A stretch of 6,564 bases of DNA from Pseudomonadota bacterium (GCA_023389535.1 JAEWEH010000226.1:1-6564); one strand, 5' to 3'. Positions 1-5,469 are shown, numbered from the stretch's first letter. The notes: generated from the sequence alone by a model not told the origin. A program made the numbers and translations.

Positions 1-509
1 GCCTCGCCGACCAGCCTGGGCAGCAGATAGGTTGCACCTGCATCGGGAATGAGACCCAATCTGGAAAAGGACAATACGAAGCTTGCCGAGCGCGCGGCGA
101 TCACCAGATCGCAGGCCAAGGCAATGCTGACGCCCGCGCCGGCCGCGACCCCGTTAACCGCGCAGACGGTCGGCACCCGCATATAGCGCAGTGCCCGCGC
201 GAGTGGGTTCCAGTTTTTTTCAAGGGTCAGGCCAAGGTCGGGCCTGGACTGCCCCGAGTCGCTGCGCCGCTCGTTCAAGTCCTGCCCGGCGCAGAACGCC
301 CGGCCCTTGGCGGCGATCAGCAGCGCGCGAACATCTGGGTTTGAGCCGATGTCCGTCAGTAACGCCCGCAGGCGTTCATGCATGGCCGCATTCAGACTAT
401 TGAGCTTGTCAGGCCGGTTCAAGGTGATGGTCGCCAAGCCCGCCGTCAGTGAATACAGGACGGGCTCGTCGGTATCCGTCGCAATCGCGGCTTCAGATGC
501 TGAATCCAC
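1..509 (-). CDS. PaaG-like enoyl-CoA hydratase/isomerase (crotonase fold), 3' end beyond the window
   Basis: A cytoplasmic crotonase-superfamily enzyme acting on a CoA ester; 169 codons are visible of the roughly 260 usual for the family. Visible landmarks are the N-terminal strand ending in LNRPDKLNSLN (residues 30-40), the oxyanion-hole segment FCAGQDLN (72-79), the core NGVAAGAGVSIALACD (119-134) and LGLIPDAGATYLLPR (151-165). These match E. coli PaaG, which isomerises epoxyphenylacetyl-CoA. The two catalytic glutamates of true enoyl-CoA hydratases (rat Glu144 and Glu164) fall on Ser128 and Phe148, while the Asp of LIPDxG (Asp156) is kept. This points to isomerase rather than hydratase chemistry. 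The start is GTG at 509, chosen because GGGAG at 517-521 (minus strand) sits 7 nt upstream and no ATG lies between it and the in-frame stop upstream. It follows the acyl-CoA dehydrogenase by 74 nt and is probably cotranscribed. No other paa genes are visible, so the phenylacetate pathway cannot be assumed. Confidence 0.9.
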   Translation of the reverse strand, partial: MDSASEAAIATDTDEPVLYSLTAGLATITLNRPDKLNSLNAAMHERLRALLTDIGSNPDVRALLIAAKGRAFCAGQDLNERRSDSGQSRPDLGLTLEKNWNPLARALRYMRVPTVCAVNGVAAGAGVSIALACDLVIAARSASFVLSFSRLGLIPDAGATYLLPRLVGE

Positions 510-537
510 AGGTGATCTCCCTATGCCGTTTTGCTTT

Positions 538-558
538 CCCGGGCCATGCGGGCCCAGG
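538..558 (-). other. intercistronic RNA hairpin between acyl-CoA dehydrogenase and isomerase genes
   Basis: On the minus strand the arms CCTGGGCC and GGCCCGGG flank a 5-nt loop, giving an 8-bp stem in RNA with one G-U wobble. It starts 25 nt after the dehydrogenase stop and ends before the Shine-Dalgarno of the isomerase gene. No T-run follows, so it is not a classical intrinsic terminator. It could set a segmental difference in mRNA stability or act as a weak attenuator; its function is inference. Confidence 0.4.
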
Positions 559-583
559 TGTGCATGCCGTTATGGTGCTGTGC

Positions 584-1750
584 TTAGTAGGACTTCGGTA
601 ATCCCAGGGCTCTTTCAGCGACGTACGAGAAAATAAGCTGTGGTGTGATTGGGGCGATGCGCGCAATCATGATGTCGCGCAGATAGCGCTCGACATCAAA
701 TTCTTTGGCAAACCCATTGCCGCCTAATGTCAGCACAGCGGTTTCGCAGGCCCGATAACCGGCTTCGCCGGCCAAATACTTGGCGGCATTGGCCTCCAGG
801 CCGCAGGGCTCGCCACGGTCGAACAGCCATGCTGCCTTGAACGCCAGCAGGTTGGCCGCTTCGAGTTCCATCCAGCAACGCGCCAGGGGATGCTGGACGC
901 CCTGGTTTTGCCCAATAGGGCGACCAAAGACAATGCGTTCCTTGGCGTAGCTGGCCGCCTTGCGCAGTGCCGCCCGGCCGATACCGACCGCTTCGGCGGC
1001 AACCACCATGCGTTCGGGGTTCATGCTGTCGAAGACGTATTTCAGGCCTTTGCCTTCCTCGCCGATCAGATCGGCGGCAGGCACAGGCAGGCCATCAATG
1101 AACACCTGGTTGGCATCCACGGCGCAGCGGCCCATGCGGTCGATTTCATGGACCTGTACGTACTTGCGATCCAGCGGGGTCAGGAACAGGCTTAGGCCTT
1201 CCGTGGGTTTGCTGACCTGTTCCAACGGCGTGGTGCGCGCCAACAGCAGTATGTAGTCGGCCTCCTGGGCGGTGGATATCCAGGTCTTTGCGCCCGAGAC
1301 GACATAATGATCGCCCTGGCGAACGGCTTTGGTCTTCAGTTGGGTGGTGTTGAGCCCCACGTCCGGCTCGGTGATGCCGAAACATGTTTTCGCCTTGCCA
1401 CCGATGATCAGCGGGATGATCCGCTGCTTTTGTTCTTCCGTGCCAAACTTGATCAAAGGCCCCAGGCCGAAGATATTGATCTTCACAGAGGTACCGCCGT
1501 TCATGCCCCCGCCCGACTCGGCGATTTCCTGCAGCATGTTCAGTGCCCCGGTCATGCCCAGGCCGGCGCCGCCGTATTCCTCGGGTGTCGCAATGCCCAG
1601 CCAGCCGCCGCCGGCAATCGCCGCGTAGAAGTCTTCGGGAAATGTCCCTTCCTTATCTTTCTTTCGCCAGTATGTGTCGCCAAAAGGCGCGCATATCGCC
1701 TTGATGACGTCACGAATTTCGGTATGGGTATCCGCCGCGTAGAAGTCCAT
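584..1750 (-). CDS. acyl-CoA dehydrogenase family protein (FAD-dependent)
   Basis: A 388-residue FAD flavoprotein of the family that makes the alpha,beta double bond of acyl-CoA esters and passes electrons to ETF. The N-terminal helical domain covers about residues 1-118. The middle beta domain carries CFGITEPDVGLNTTQLKTKA (123-142) and the flavin-contacting W157-I-S-T. The C-terminal helical domain includes ERIVFGRPIGQNQ (271-283) and the flavin motif LGGNGF...VERYLRD (342-359). The usual catalytic Glu of the EGT motif is absent: the segment reads RIAPITPQ (364-371). A Glu in the helix-G segment MNPERMVVAA (Glu246) aligns by eye with the catalytic base of isovaleryl-CoA dehydrogenase (Glu254 in the human enzyme), so activity is probably retained. 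The ATG at 1750 is preceded by AAGGAGA at 7 nt. The gene lies downstream of lysR and upstream of the PaaG-like gene. The substrate is unknown. Confidence 0.93.
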   Translation of the reverse strand: MDFYAADTHTEIRDVIKAICAPFGDTYWRKKDKEGTFPEDFYAAIAGGGWLGIATPEEYGGAGLGMTGALNMLQEIAESGGGMNGGTSVKINIFGLGPLIKFGTEEQKQRIIPLIIGGKAKTCFGITEPDVGLNTTQLKTKAVRQGDHYVVSGAKTWISTAQEADYILLLARTTPLEQVSKPTEGLSLFLTPLDRKYVQVHEIDRMGRCAVDANQVFIDGLPVPAADLIGEEGKGLKYVFDSMNPERMVVAAEAVGIGRAALRKAASYAKERIVFGRPIGQNQGVQHPLARCWMELEAANLLAFKAAWLFDRGEPCGLEANAAKYLAGEAGYRACETAVLTLGGNGFAKEFDVERYLRDIMIARIAPITPQLIFSYVAERALGLPKSY

Positions 1751-1766
1751 TTGCCTGTCTCCTTTT

Positions 1767-1781
1767 GTATTGATGAAATAC
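1767..1781. promoter_or_regulatory. candidate LysR-type operator dyad (T-N11-A) upstream of acyl-CoA dehydrogenase
   Basis: GTATT and AATAC form a perfect 5-bp inverted repeat around a 5-bp centre, and within it lies the T-N11-A pattern typical of LysR-family sites. It overlaps the predicted -10 and start of transcription of the dehydrogenase gene, whose ATG is 17 bp away. The neighbouring lysR gene makes it a natural target. Binding is inferred, not shown. Confidence 0.35.
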
Positions 1782-1807
1782 TAAAGAGCCAGGCCGGAAT
1801 CTGTCTA
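1778..1807 (-). promoter_or_regulatory. candidate sigma-70 promoter of the acyl-CoA dehydrogenase gene
   Basis: On the minus strand, TAGACA (1807-1802, 5 of 6 to the -35 consensus) is followed after 18 bp by TAGTAT (1783-1778, 4 of 6 to the -10 consensus). Transcription would start near 1771, giving a leader of about 20 nt that carries the AAGGAGA ribosome binding site. This would let the dehydrogenase and isomerase genes be expressed separately from lysR. Confidence 0.4.
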
Positions 1808-1816
1808 ACCCATGAC

Positions 1817-1837
1817 TTTCGGCGCGATCGGGCGAAA
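1817..1837. promoter_or_regulatory. inverted repeat TTTCG-N11-CGAAA, candidate activator site
   Basis: Perfect 5-bp arms TTTCG (1817-1821) and CGAAA (1833-1837) are separated by 11 bp. The dyad lies about 46-66 bp upstream of the predicted start of transcription near 1771, where LysR-type regulators usually place their recognition site. A 5-bp repeat can arise by chance. Confidence 0.25.
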
Positions 1838-1906
1838 CTGGAAGTTATGGGGAAGGCGTAGGCTGGGCCGAAAGACGGAATGTGTCCGGAAGGTGCTTTT
1901 CCGTAG

Positions 1907-1920
1907 TGGCCTGATGGCCA
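1907..1920 (-). other. small hairpin just after lysR stop
   Basis: TGGCC and GGCCA flank a 4-nt loop and begin 11 nt past the TAG of the lysR gene. A second weak stem (CGGAA/TTCCG, about 1887-1903) follows. Neither has a T-run, so termination here is uncertain and readthrough into the dehydrogenase gene is possible. Confidence 0.25.
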
Positions 1921-1930
1921 GGTGAGTCGG

Positions 1931-2854
1931 CTAGCCGGGATTGGCCACCTTGTGAAATCCCTGGGACTGTTCCGCGCGCCGGGCCACCACCGTCGCCAGG
2001 CTATTGATAAATTCTTCGCCCAGCCGGGACAGCGGGCGGTGCGAGGGCACAATCGCAGAGACATGCAGCACCGTACGCGGCTGGAATGGCTTGACCGAAA
2101 TTTGCGGCGCATCGGCATTCAGGCCCAAGGAATCGATGACCGCCACCCCTATGCCTTCGGCGGCCATCCTCATTGCAACGACGGTCTGATTCACGGCAAT
2201 GCTGACTTTCCAGGGCATACCCGCCGCCCGGCATTGCTGCGCCAGCACGCCGCCCGCGTATGCATCTTCACTGAAAGAAATAAGCGTCTCACGGGCAAGA
2301 TCGTGGCCGGTGATGATGTCTTTGCTGTTCAGATGATGCTGGGTCGGCAGCGCGCACACTATGTCCACATCGCACAGGGGTATCTGGCGCACGTTGGGAT
2401 CGGCAATCGGCTCATACAGAAAGCCCGCGTCCAGTTCCCGGCTTGCCACCAGTTCGATGATCTGCCGCGGCGGCAAGGCCATGAACTGGATATCTGCCAG
2501 CGGCCGGTGGTGGTGAAACGCGGCGATGGATTCGGGTATGTAGGCGGCGGTCACCGCGTAGGTTGCGGCGATTTTCAGTGTCCCGACTTCCGCCGCGTGC
2601 AACTTCCGGCTTAGTTCGACGGTGTTTTCCAGCTCTTCGAAGATCTTATGTGCGCCGGGATACAGGCGCTGGGCTTCCATGCTGGGGTACAGCCTGTCGC
2701 CCGATCGCTTGAACAGGGTCAGTCGCAAAGCCTGTTCAAGCAAGCGTATGGACTTGGAAATGGCCGGCTGGGACACCCCAAGCGAACGCGCCGCCTCGGA
2801 CATGCTGCCCGTTTCCATCACCTTGCAAAATGCCTCGAGCTGTCTGATGTTCAC
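1931..2854 (-). CDS. LysR-family transcriptional regulator
   Basis: A 307-residue LysR-type DNA-binding regulator of normal length. Residues 1-60 form the winged helix-turn-helix: MNIRQLEAFCKVMETGSMS, then EAARSLGVSQPAISKSIRLL as the HTH core, then LFKR and a wing segment. Residues from about 90 to 295 form the two-lobe periplasmic-binding-like effector domain, with GTLKIAATYAV (91-101) at its start and AAEGIGVAVIDSLGL (231-245) near the second lobe hinge. The start is GTG at 2854, supported by the exact family-typical N-terminus and AAGGA 9 nt upstream. It is transcribed toward the acyl-CoA dehydrogenase and PaaG-like genes, 180 bp away, and is the obvious candidate to control them; the inducer is unknown. 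The effector domain cannot be assigned to a known LysR subgroup by eye. Confidence 0.95.
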   Translation of the reverse strand: MNIRQLEAFCKVMETGSMSEAARSLGVSQPAISKSIRLLEQALRLTLFKRSGDRLYPSMEAQRLYPGAHKIFEELENTVELSRKLHAAEVGTLKIAATYAVTAAYIPESIAAFHHHRPLADIQFMALPPRQIIELVASRELDAGFLYEPIADPNVRQIPLCDVDIVCALPTQHHLNSKDIITGHDLARETLISFSEDAYAGGVLAQQCRAAGMPWKVSIAVNQTVVAMRMAAEGIGVAVIDSLGLNADAPQISVKPFQPRTVLHVSAIVPSHRPLSRLGEEFINSLATVVARRAEQSQGFHKVANPG

Positions 2855-2902
2855 TGGGCAGCGTCCTTGGGTTAAAGGATGGTGTTGTGCATGTTATCGG
2901 AG

Positions 2903-2915
2903 GGCAACGGTTGCC
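2903..2915. promoter_or_regulatory. 13-bp palindrome upstream of lysR, possible autoregulatory operator
   Basis: GGCAAC and GTTGCC flank a single central base, giving a perfect 6-bp-arm palindrome 49 bp upstream of the lysR GTG start. Autoregulation from a dyad in this position is common in the LysR family. It is not a clean T-N11-A site, so the binding protein is uncertain. Confidence 0.3.
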
Positions 2916-2991
2916 ATGCGTTGGTCGCGGGCATATTGGAGGAAAGTATAGTGCCCCGAGGATGCCATCAGCGCAATTTTTGGTAGACGAC

Positions 2992-3014
2992 ATGTACTGG
3001 CGCAAAGTATGTAC
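2992..3014. promoter_or_regulatory. direct repeat ATGTAC x2 before the vapB-like gene
   Basis: ATGTAC occurs at 2992-2997 and 3009-3014, a 17-bp repeat distance, directly before the antitoxin start at 3034. Palindromes ACATGT and GCATGC lie in the same stretch. VapB-type antitoxins normally repress their own promoter through repeated sites here, so this is a reasonable operator candidate. No convincing -35/-10 pair was identified with it. Confidence 0.25.
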
Positions 3015-3033
3015 GCATGCTAATCTAGTCAGC

Positions 3034-3342
3034 ATGACCAGATCTAATTCCAACAAAACACCCTCCAAACGCCCTGCACCGCCACCGGGGCACTGGCTGC
3101 TTCAGGATGCCAAGGCCCGATTCAGCGAACTAGTGCGTCGTGTTCGCAGCGAAGGGCCGCAGCATGTGACTGTGCATGGACGCGATGAAGTCGTGGTGGT
3201 CGCCGCCGAGGAATTCAGACGTCTGCAGGGCGACCGCACAGGGCGCGCCTTGGTAGCGGCATTGCAAGCCTCGCCGCATCGCGACATTGAACTTGTGATC
3301 CCTGGCTCAAAGGCTATGCCAGTGCGGGGTGTACAACTGTGA
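3034..3342 (+). CDS. Phd/YefM-family antitoxin (VapB-like)
   Basis: A 102-residue antitoxin of the Phd/YefM fold. Residues 1-20 are a basic, proline-rich extension; the conserved core is WLLQDAKARFSELVRRV (21-37), then GPQHVTVHGRDEVVVVAAEEF (41-61), the beta-strand and dimerisation part that also contacts operator DNA. The C-terminal 40 residues (about 63-102) would wrap the toxin. The gene overlaps the downstream PIN-domain toxin by 4 bp, the usual antitoxin-first arrangement with coupled translation. The ATG at 3034 is preferred because the family core begins soon after it. In-frame ATGs at 2887 and 2992 exist, but the first lies within the lysR upstream region and would add an unrelated 49-residue tail. 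No clear Shine-Dalgarno precedes any of them. The protein probably acts as an autorepressor with its toxin. Confidence 0.88.
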   Translation: MTRSNSNKTPSKRPAPPPGHWLLQDAKARFSELVRRVRSEGPQHVTVHGRDEVVVVAAEEFRRLQGDRTGRALVAALQASPHRDIELVIPGSKAMPVRGVQL

Positions 3343-3770
3343 AGGGCTGGCTGCTCGACACCAATGTCTTGTCCGAGCTTCGCAGGCCAAAGCCGGAACC
3401 CAAGGTCGTGGCCTTTGTGGCCGCTCAGCCGCTGGACAGCCTGTACGTCAGTGCTGTGACTTTTGCCGAAATCCGCTTCGGCATCGAGCTGATTGCAGAT
3501 GTCCACAAGCGGGCAGCGCTAGGCGACTGGTTGAACTTGCAGCTGCGCCCCATGTTTCAGAACCGCGCGCTGCCTGTCAGCGAAGACATCATGTTCAAGT
3601 GGCGGCTGATGGTCGAGGAAGGGCGAAAAGCCGGCCACACTTTTTCTCAGCCTGATCTCATCATTGCCGCCACCGCCTTACACCATGGCTTGACGATCGT
3701 TTCACGCGACGAGGGCGGCTATTCCAAAACAGGGGCGGCGCTCGTCAATCCTTGGCATGAGCCGGGATAG
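3339..3770 (+). CDS. vapC: VapC-like PIN-domain ribonuclease toxin
   Basis: A 143-residue PIN-domain endoribonuclease, normal VapC length, expected to cleave RNA (tRNA or rRNA in studied members) with Mg2+ or Mn2+ when free of antitoxin. All four acidic metal ligands are visible: Asp7 in LLDTNVLSE, Glu44 in SAVTFAEIRFG, Asp106 in SQPDLIIAATAL, and Asp124 in TIVSRDEGGY. The ending KTGAALVNPW is also typical of the FitB/VapC type. The start is GTG at 3339, overlapping the antitoxin TGA stop (GTGA), which implies translational coupling; a G-rich stretch about 9 nt upstream may serve as a weak ribosome binding site. The active site looks intact, so the pair is probably functional. The RNA target cannot be predicted. 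Confidence 0.93.
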   Translation: MKGWLLDTNVLSELRRPKPEPKVVAFVAAQPLDSLYVSAVTFAEIRFGIELIADVHKRAALGDWLNLQLRPMFQNRALPVSEDIMFKWRLMVEEGRKAGHTFSQPDLIIAATALHHGLTIVSRDEGGYSKTGAALVNPWHEPG

Positions 3771-3865
3771 TTCCATGTTGCGACGACATGCGGAACAACA
3801 CCTCGGAGTACGGGTCGTCGTCGCTCACCGCTGGCCGCTGGCCGGCTGAACGACGGCTCGGCTAA

Positions 3866-4348
3866 TCAGGCGAAGACATCTTCAATGCGCTGGGCGTCAA
3901 CAAGCCTCAGGAACCACGCTTCCAGTTGTACCGCATCGGCCTGAGACAACCCTGTGTGGTAAGGCTGCGCCAACCGGCCGAACTTGCGTTCCAGCATGCG
4001 TAGCAGCGTTTGCCGCTGCCGCTGCAAACCTTTCTGTTCGCCTTCCTCGATACCTTCTTCTCGTCCTTCTTCTCGGCCTTCATGGCGGGCATAGTCGATG
4101 ATATCTTCGGCATCGACCAGCGCCTGCTCGCGCCGCTCGGCGATCAGGCGCAATTCTTCGTCGCCGAGCATTGTTTCCAGGATTTTGAGCGCTTCTTTGA
4201 CGGGGGGATGGGTAATTGAATTCATGACAGCCTCGTCCAGGTTGTGCAACAGGCAGGCGATCCAGGCTTGCAGCGGCGAGGGCAGTTCCCGCAATTTTTC
4301 AGCCTTGCGCAGCTCGATTATATGCATTTGCAGAGCAGAAGCATGCAA
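3866..4348 (-). pseudogene. C-terminal remnant of Rpn-family recombination-promoting nuclease / putative transposase (PD-(D/E)XK)
   Basis: The readable frame gives 160 residues matching only the C-terminal half of Rpn-type (PDDEXK) proteins, which are usually about 300 residues long. Residues 7-12 (QMHIIEL) correspond to the segment just after the nuclease domain. The helical middle LQAWIACLLHNLDEA (26-40) and the stretch KEALKILETMLGDEEL (51-66) follow. A period-four EG repeat runs from Glu90 to Gly107, and the ending FGRL...LEAWFLRLVDA...DVF is family-typical. The entire N-terminal PD-(D/E)XK nuclease, with its catalytic residues, is missing. In-frame codons upstream of 4348 do not resemble it, and no Shine-Dalgarno precedes either ATG (4348 or 4327). 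It lies convergent to vapC and divergent from the brnT remnant. It is most likely a deletion derivative, although the C-terminal part could still be made as a small protein. Confidence 0.8.
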
Positions 4349-4349
4349 T

Positions 4350-4367
4350 GTAGGGCTAACGGCCTAC
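4350..4367. repeat. short inverted repeat at the truncated end of the Rpn remnant
   Basis: GTAGG and CCTAC flank 8 bp immediately outside the point where Rpn homology stops. It might mark the junction of the event that removed the 5' half of the gene, but 5-bp arms are too short to assign to any element. Confidence 0.2.
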
Positions 4368-4454
4368 TAGGAACATTGGACGGAATTGTCCGCCGGGCCG
4401 AAAAACGCTTCGTCTAGCAGTTAGTATGGTTTGCTCCGGGGGGCGATAACTGCG

Positions 4455-4483
4455 TGGACTACAGAACTTAACGTAACTACAAT
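4455..4483 (+). promoter_or_regulatory. candidate promoter of the brnT/brnA locus
   Basis: TGGACT (4455-4460, 4 of 6 to the -35 consensus) and TACAAT (4478-4483, 5 of 6 to the -10 consensus) are 17 bp apart. Transcription would start near 4490, at or just past the brnT ATG (4488), so the transcript would be almost leaderless for brnT yet would fully cover brnA. The position is right for the autoregulated brnTA promoter, but this is sequence matching only. Confidence 0.4.
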
Positions 4484-4487
4484 AAAT

Positions 4488-4633
4488 ATGGAAATCACTT
4501 TTGATTCGGCTAAGGATAAGACCAACCGTGCCAAACACGGTGTTTCGCTTGACAGCGAGTCGACAACATACATGTGATTAGCCTACGCAAGGCAAGCCGA
4601 CGCGAGGTACAGAACTATGTCGAGCAAACGTAA
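4488..4633 (+). pseudogene. brnT: brnT toxin remnant (internally deleted and frameshifted)
   Basis: BrnT is a RelE-fold ribonuclease toxin of about 90 residues. The N-terminus is present from ATG 4488: MEITFDSAKDKTNRAKHGVS followed by LDSESTTYM and a TGA at 4575-4577. The family C-terminus then appears in another frame from 4574: VISLRKASRREVQNYVEQT, ending at TAA 4631-4633. The middle of the protein, roughly 45-50 residues holding most of the beta-sheet and active site, is gone, and the deletion is not a multiple of three. Even a frameshift would yield only about 50 residues, so no working toxin is expected. The last 17 bases overlap the start of brnA, the arrangement expected of an originally intact brnTA operon. 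Family boundaries are judged from memory of BrnT sequences. Confidence 0.8.
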
Positions 4634-4895
4634 ATTGATCATGCCCACCGAGGCCGAGAATGCAGCAATCAATTCCGGCATTGCTGCTGACCCGGATACC
4701 TATGAATTGAGCAAGGCCGAGTTCAAACAACTGAAACGTATGGGCCGCCCGCTTAGCGCGTGTCGCAAAGTTTCGCTGACAGTGCGATATGACGCCGATA
4801 TCATTGAGGCGTTCAAAGTCGGCGGCGACGGCTGGCAGACCCGAATGAATAATGCCTTGCGTGATTGGTTGAAAACGCACCAGCCATTGCGTTAG
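4617..4895 (+). CDS. brnA: BrnA-family antitoxin, orphaned by loss of BrnT
   Basis: A 92-residue antitoxin of normal BrnA length. Landmarks are KRKLIMPTEAENAAI (4-18), DPDTYELSKAEFKQL (25-39), the MGRPLS linker (42-47) and the ribbon-helix-helix-type DNA-binding part KVSLTVRYDADIIEAF (51-66) then GGDGWQTRMNNALRDWL (69-85). In studied systems BrnA neutralises BrnT and, alone or with it, represses the brnTA promoter. The ATG at 4617 overlaps the brnT remnant by 17 bp and has its own GAGG (4604-4607) 9 nt upstream, so translation need not depend on the broken toxin frame. The frame shows no stops, gaps or lost motifs, so it may still act as a DNA-binding protein or neutralise a BrnT encoded elsewhere. 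Both roles are inference. Confidence 0.9.
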   Translation: MSSKRKLIMPTEAENAAINSGIAADPDTYELSKAEFKQLKRMGRPLSACRKVSLTVRYDADIIEAFKVGGDGWQTRMNNALRDWLKTHQPLR

Positions 4896-4960
4896 TCCAG
4901 AAGGCCTGACAGCGCGCCACGGCGGCTTAACGAATGCTGAACTGCCCGTAGACCGGATTG

Positions 4961-4981
4961 TCGCAGCTTTGCGATTGCAAA
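4961..4981. repeat. two overlapping, mutually exclusive dyads upstream of arfB
   Basis: TCGCA-N4-TGCGA (4961-4974) and TTTGC-N4-GCAAA (4968-4981) share their central bases, so only one could fold at a time. They lie about 75-95 bp before the arfB start and 65 bp after brnA. No T-run follows either, so neither is an intrinsic terminator. An operator role is possible but unsupported. Nothing else was recognised in the 159 bp between brnA and arfB. Confidence 0.2.
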
Positions 4982-5054
4982 CGGCGCGTGCTGCGAATGC
5001 CACGCTAAACTCTTATCGGGTCAATAAAGGCACATCGCCGCCTACACAGTTCAC

Positions 5055-5465
5055 ATGCGCAAGCCTTCCTTCCCTATCGCCGAAGACGAAATAATCATTA
5101 CCGCTGTGCGCTCGCAAGGCGCGGGCGGACAGAACGTCAACAAGGTATCCAGCGCGATTCATTTGCGCTTTTCAATTGCCGATTCGTCCTTGCCTGACGA
5201 TATCAAGGAACGGCTTTTGGCCCTGCGCGATCATCGGATCACGGCGGAAGGTGTAGTGGTGATCAAGGCGCAGAACAGCCGCAGCCAGGAGCAAAACAAG
5301 GCGCATGCCATGGAGCGGTTGCAAGCGCTGGTCGACAGCGTCGCCACGCCACCCAAGTCCCGCAAGCCAACGCGCCCTACGCTGGGATCGCAGCGCCGCA
5401 GGCTGCAGCGCAAGACGCTGCGGGGCGAAGTGAAGCGCATGCGGGGGAAGGTGGAGTCCGATTAA
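5055..5465 (+). CDS. arfB: ArfB (YaeJ) alternative ribosome-rescue peptidyl-tRNA hydrolase
   Basis: ArfB enters ribosomes stalled on truncated mRNA and hydrolyses the peptidyl-tRNA, a backup to tmRNA. The 136-residue length matches the roughly 140 of E. coli ArfB. The release-factor catalytic domain shows DEIIITAVRSQGAGGQNVNK (11-30), with the GGQ motif at 24-26, then SSAIHLRF (32-39) and VVVIKAQNSRSQEQN (67-81). The absence of a codon-recognition domain separates it from RF1 and RF2. The tail from about 100 to 136, with RKPTRP and KRMRGKV, is strongly basic; in E. coli this tail occupies the mRNA entry channel. The start at ATG 5055 is set by family alignment; AAAGG at 5026-5030 is too distant to be an ideal ribosome binding site. 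The gene converges on the Bug gene with 4 bp between stops. Confidence 0.95.
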   Translation: MRKPSFPIAEDEIIITAVRSQGAGGQNVNKVSSAIHLRFSIADSSLPDDIKERLLALRDHRITAEGVVVIKAQNSRSQEQNKAHAMERLQALVDSVATPPKSRKPTRPTLGSQRRRLQRKTLRGEVKRMRGKVESD

Positions 5466-5469
5466 TGGC

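Noticed and set aside
1307..2614. Plus-strand open frames antisense to the acyl-CoA dehydrogenase and lysR (1307-1861, 1922-2614)
   Set aside because: They arise from the codon bias of the opposite strand and have no recognisable domains or ribosome binding sites.
2887..3033. N-terminal extension of the VapB-like antitoxin from ATG 2887
   Set aside because: The added 49 residues do not resemble Phd/YefM proteins and would cover the lysR upstream region; the ATG at 3034 fits the family better.
3771..3865. GC-rich repeats (GCTGGCC twice) between vapC and the Rpn remnant as a bidirectional terminator
   Set aside because: No stable stem with a T-run can be drawn; it is a short tandem repeat only.
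4578..5003. Minus-strand open frame of 141 codons across brnA
   Set aside because: It is antisense to the well-recognised BrnA antitoxin and the brnT remnant and shows no family features.
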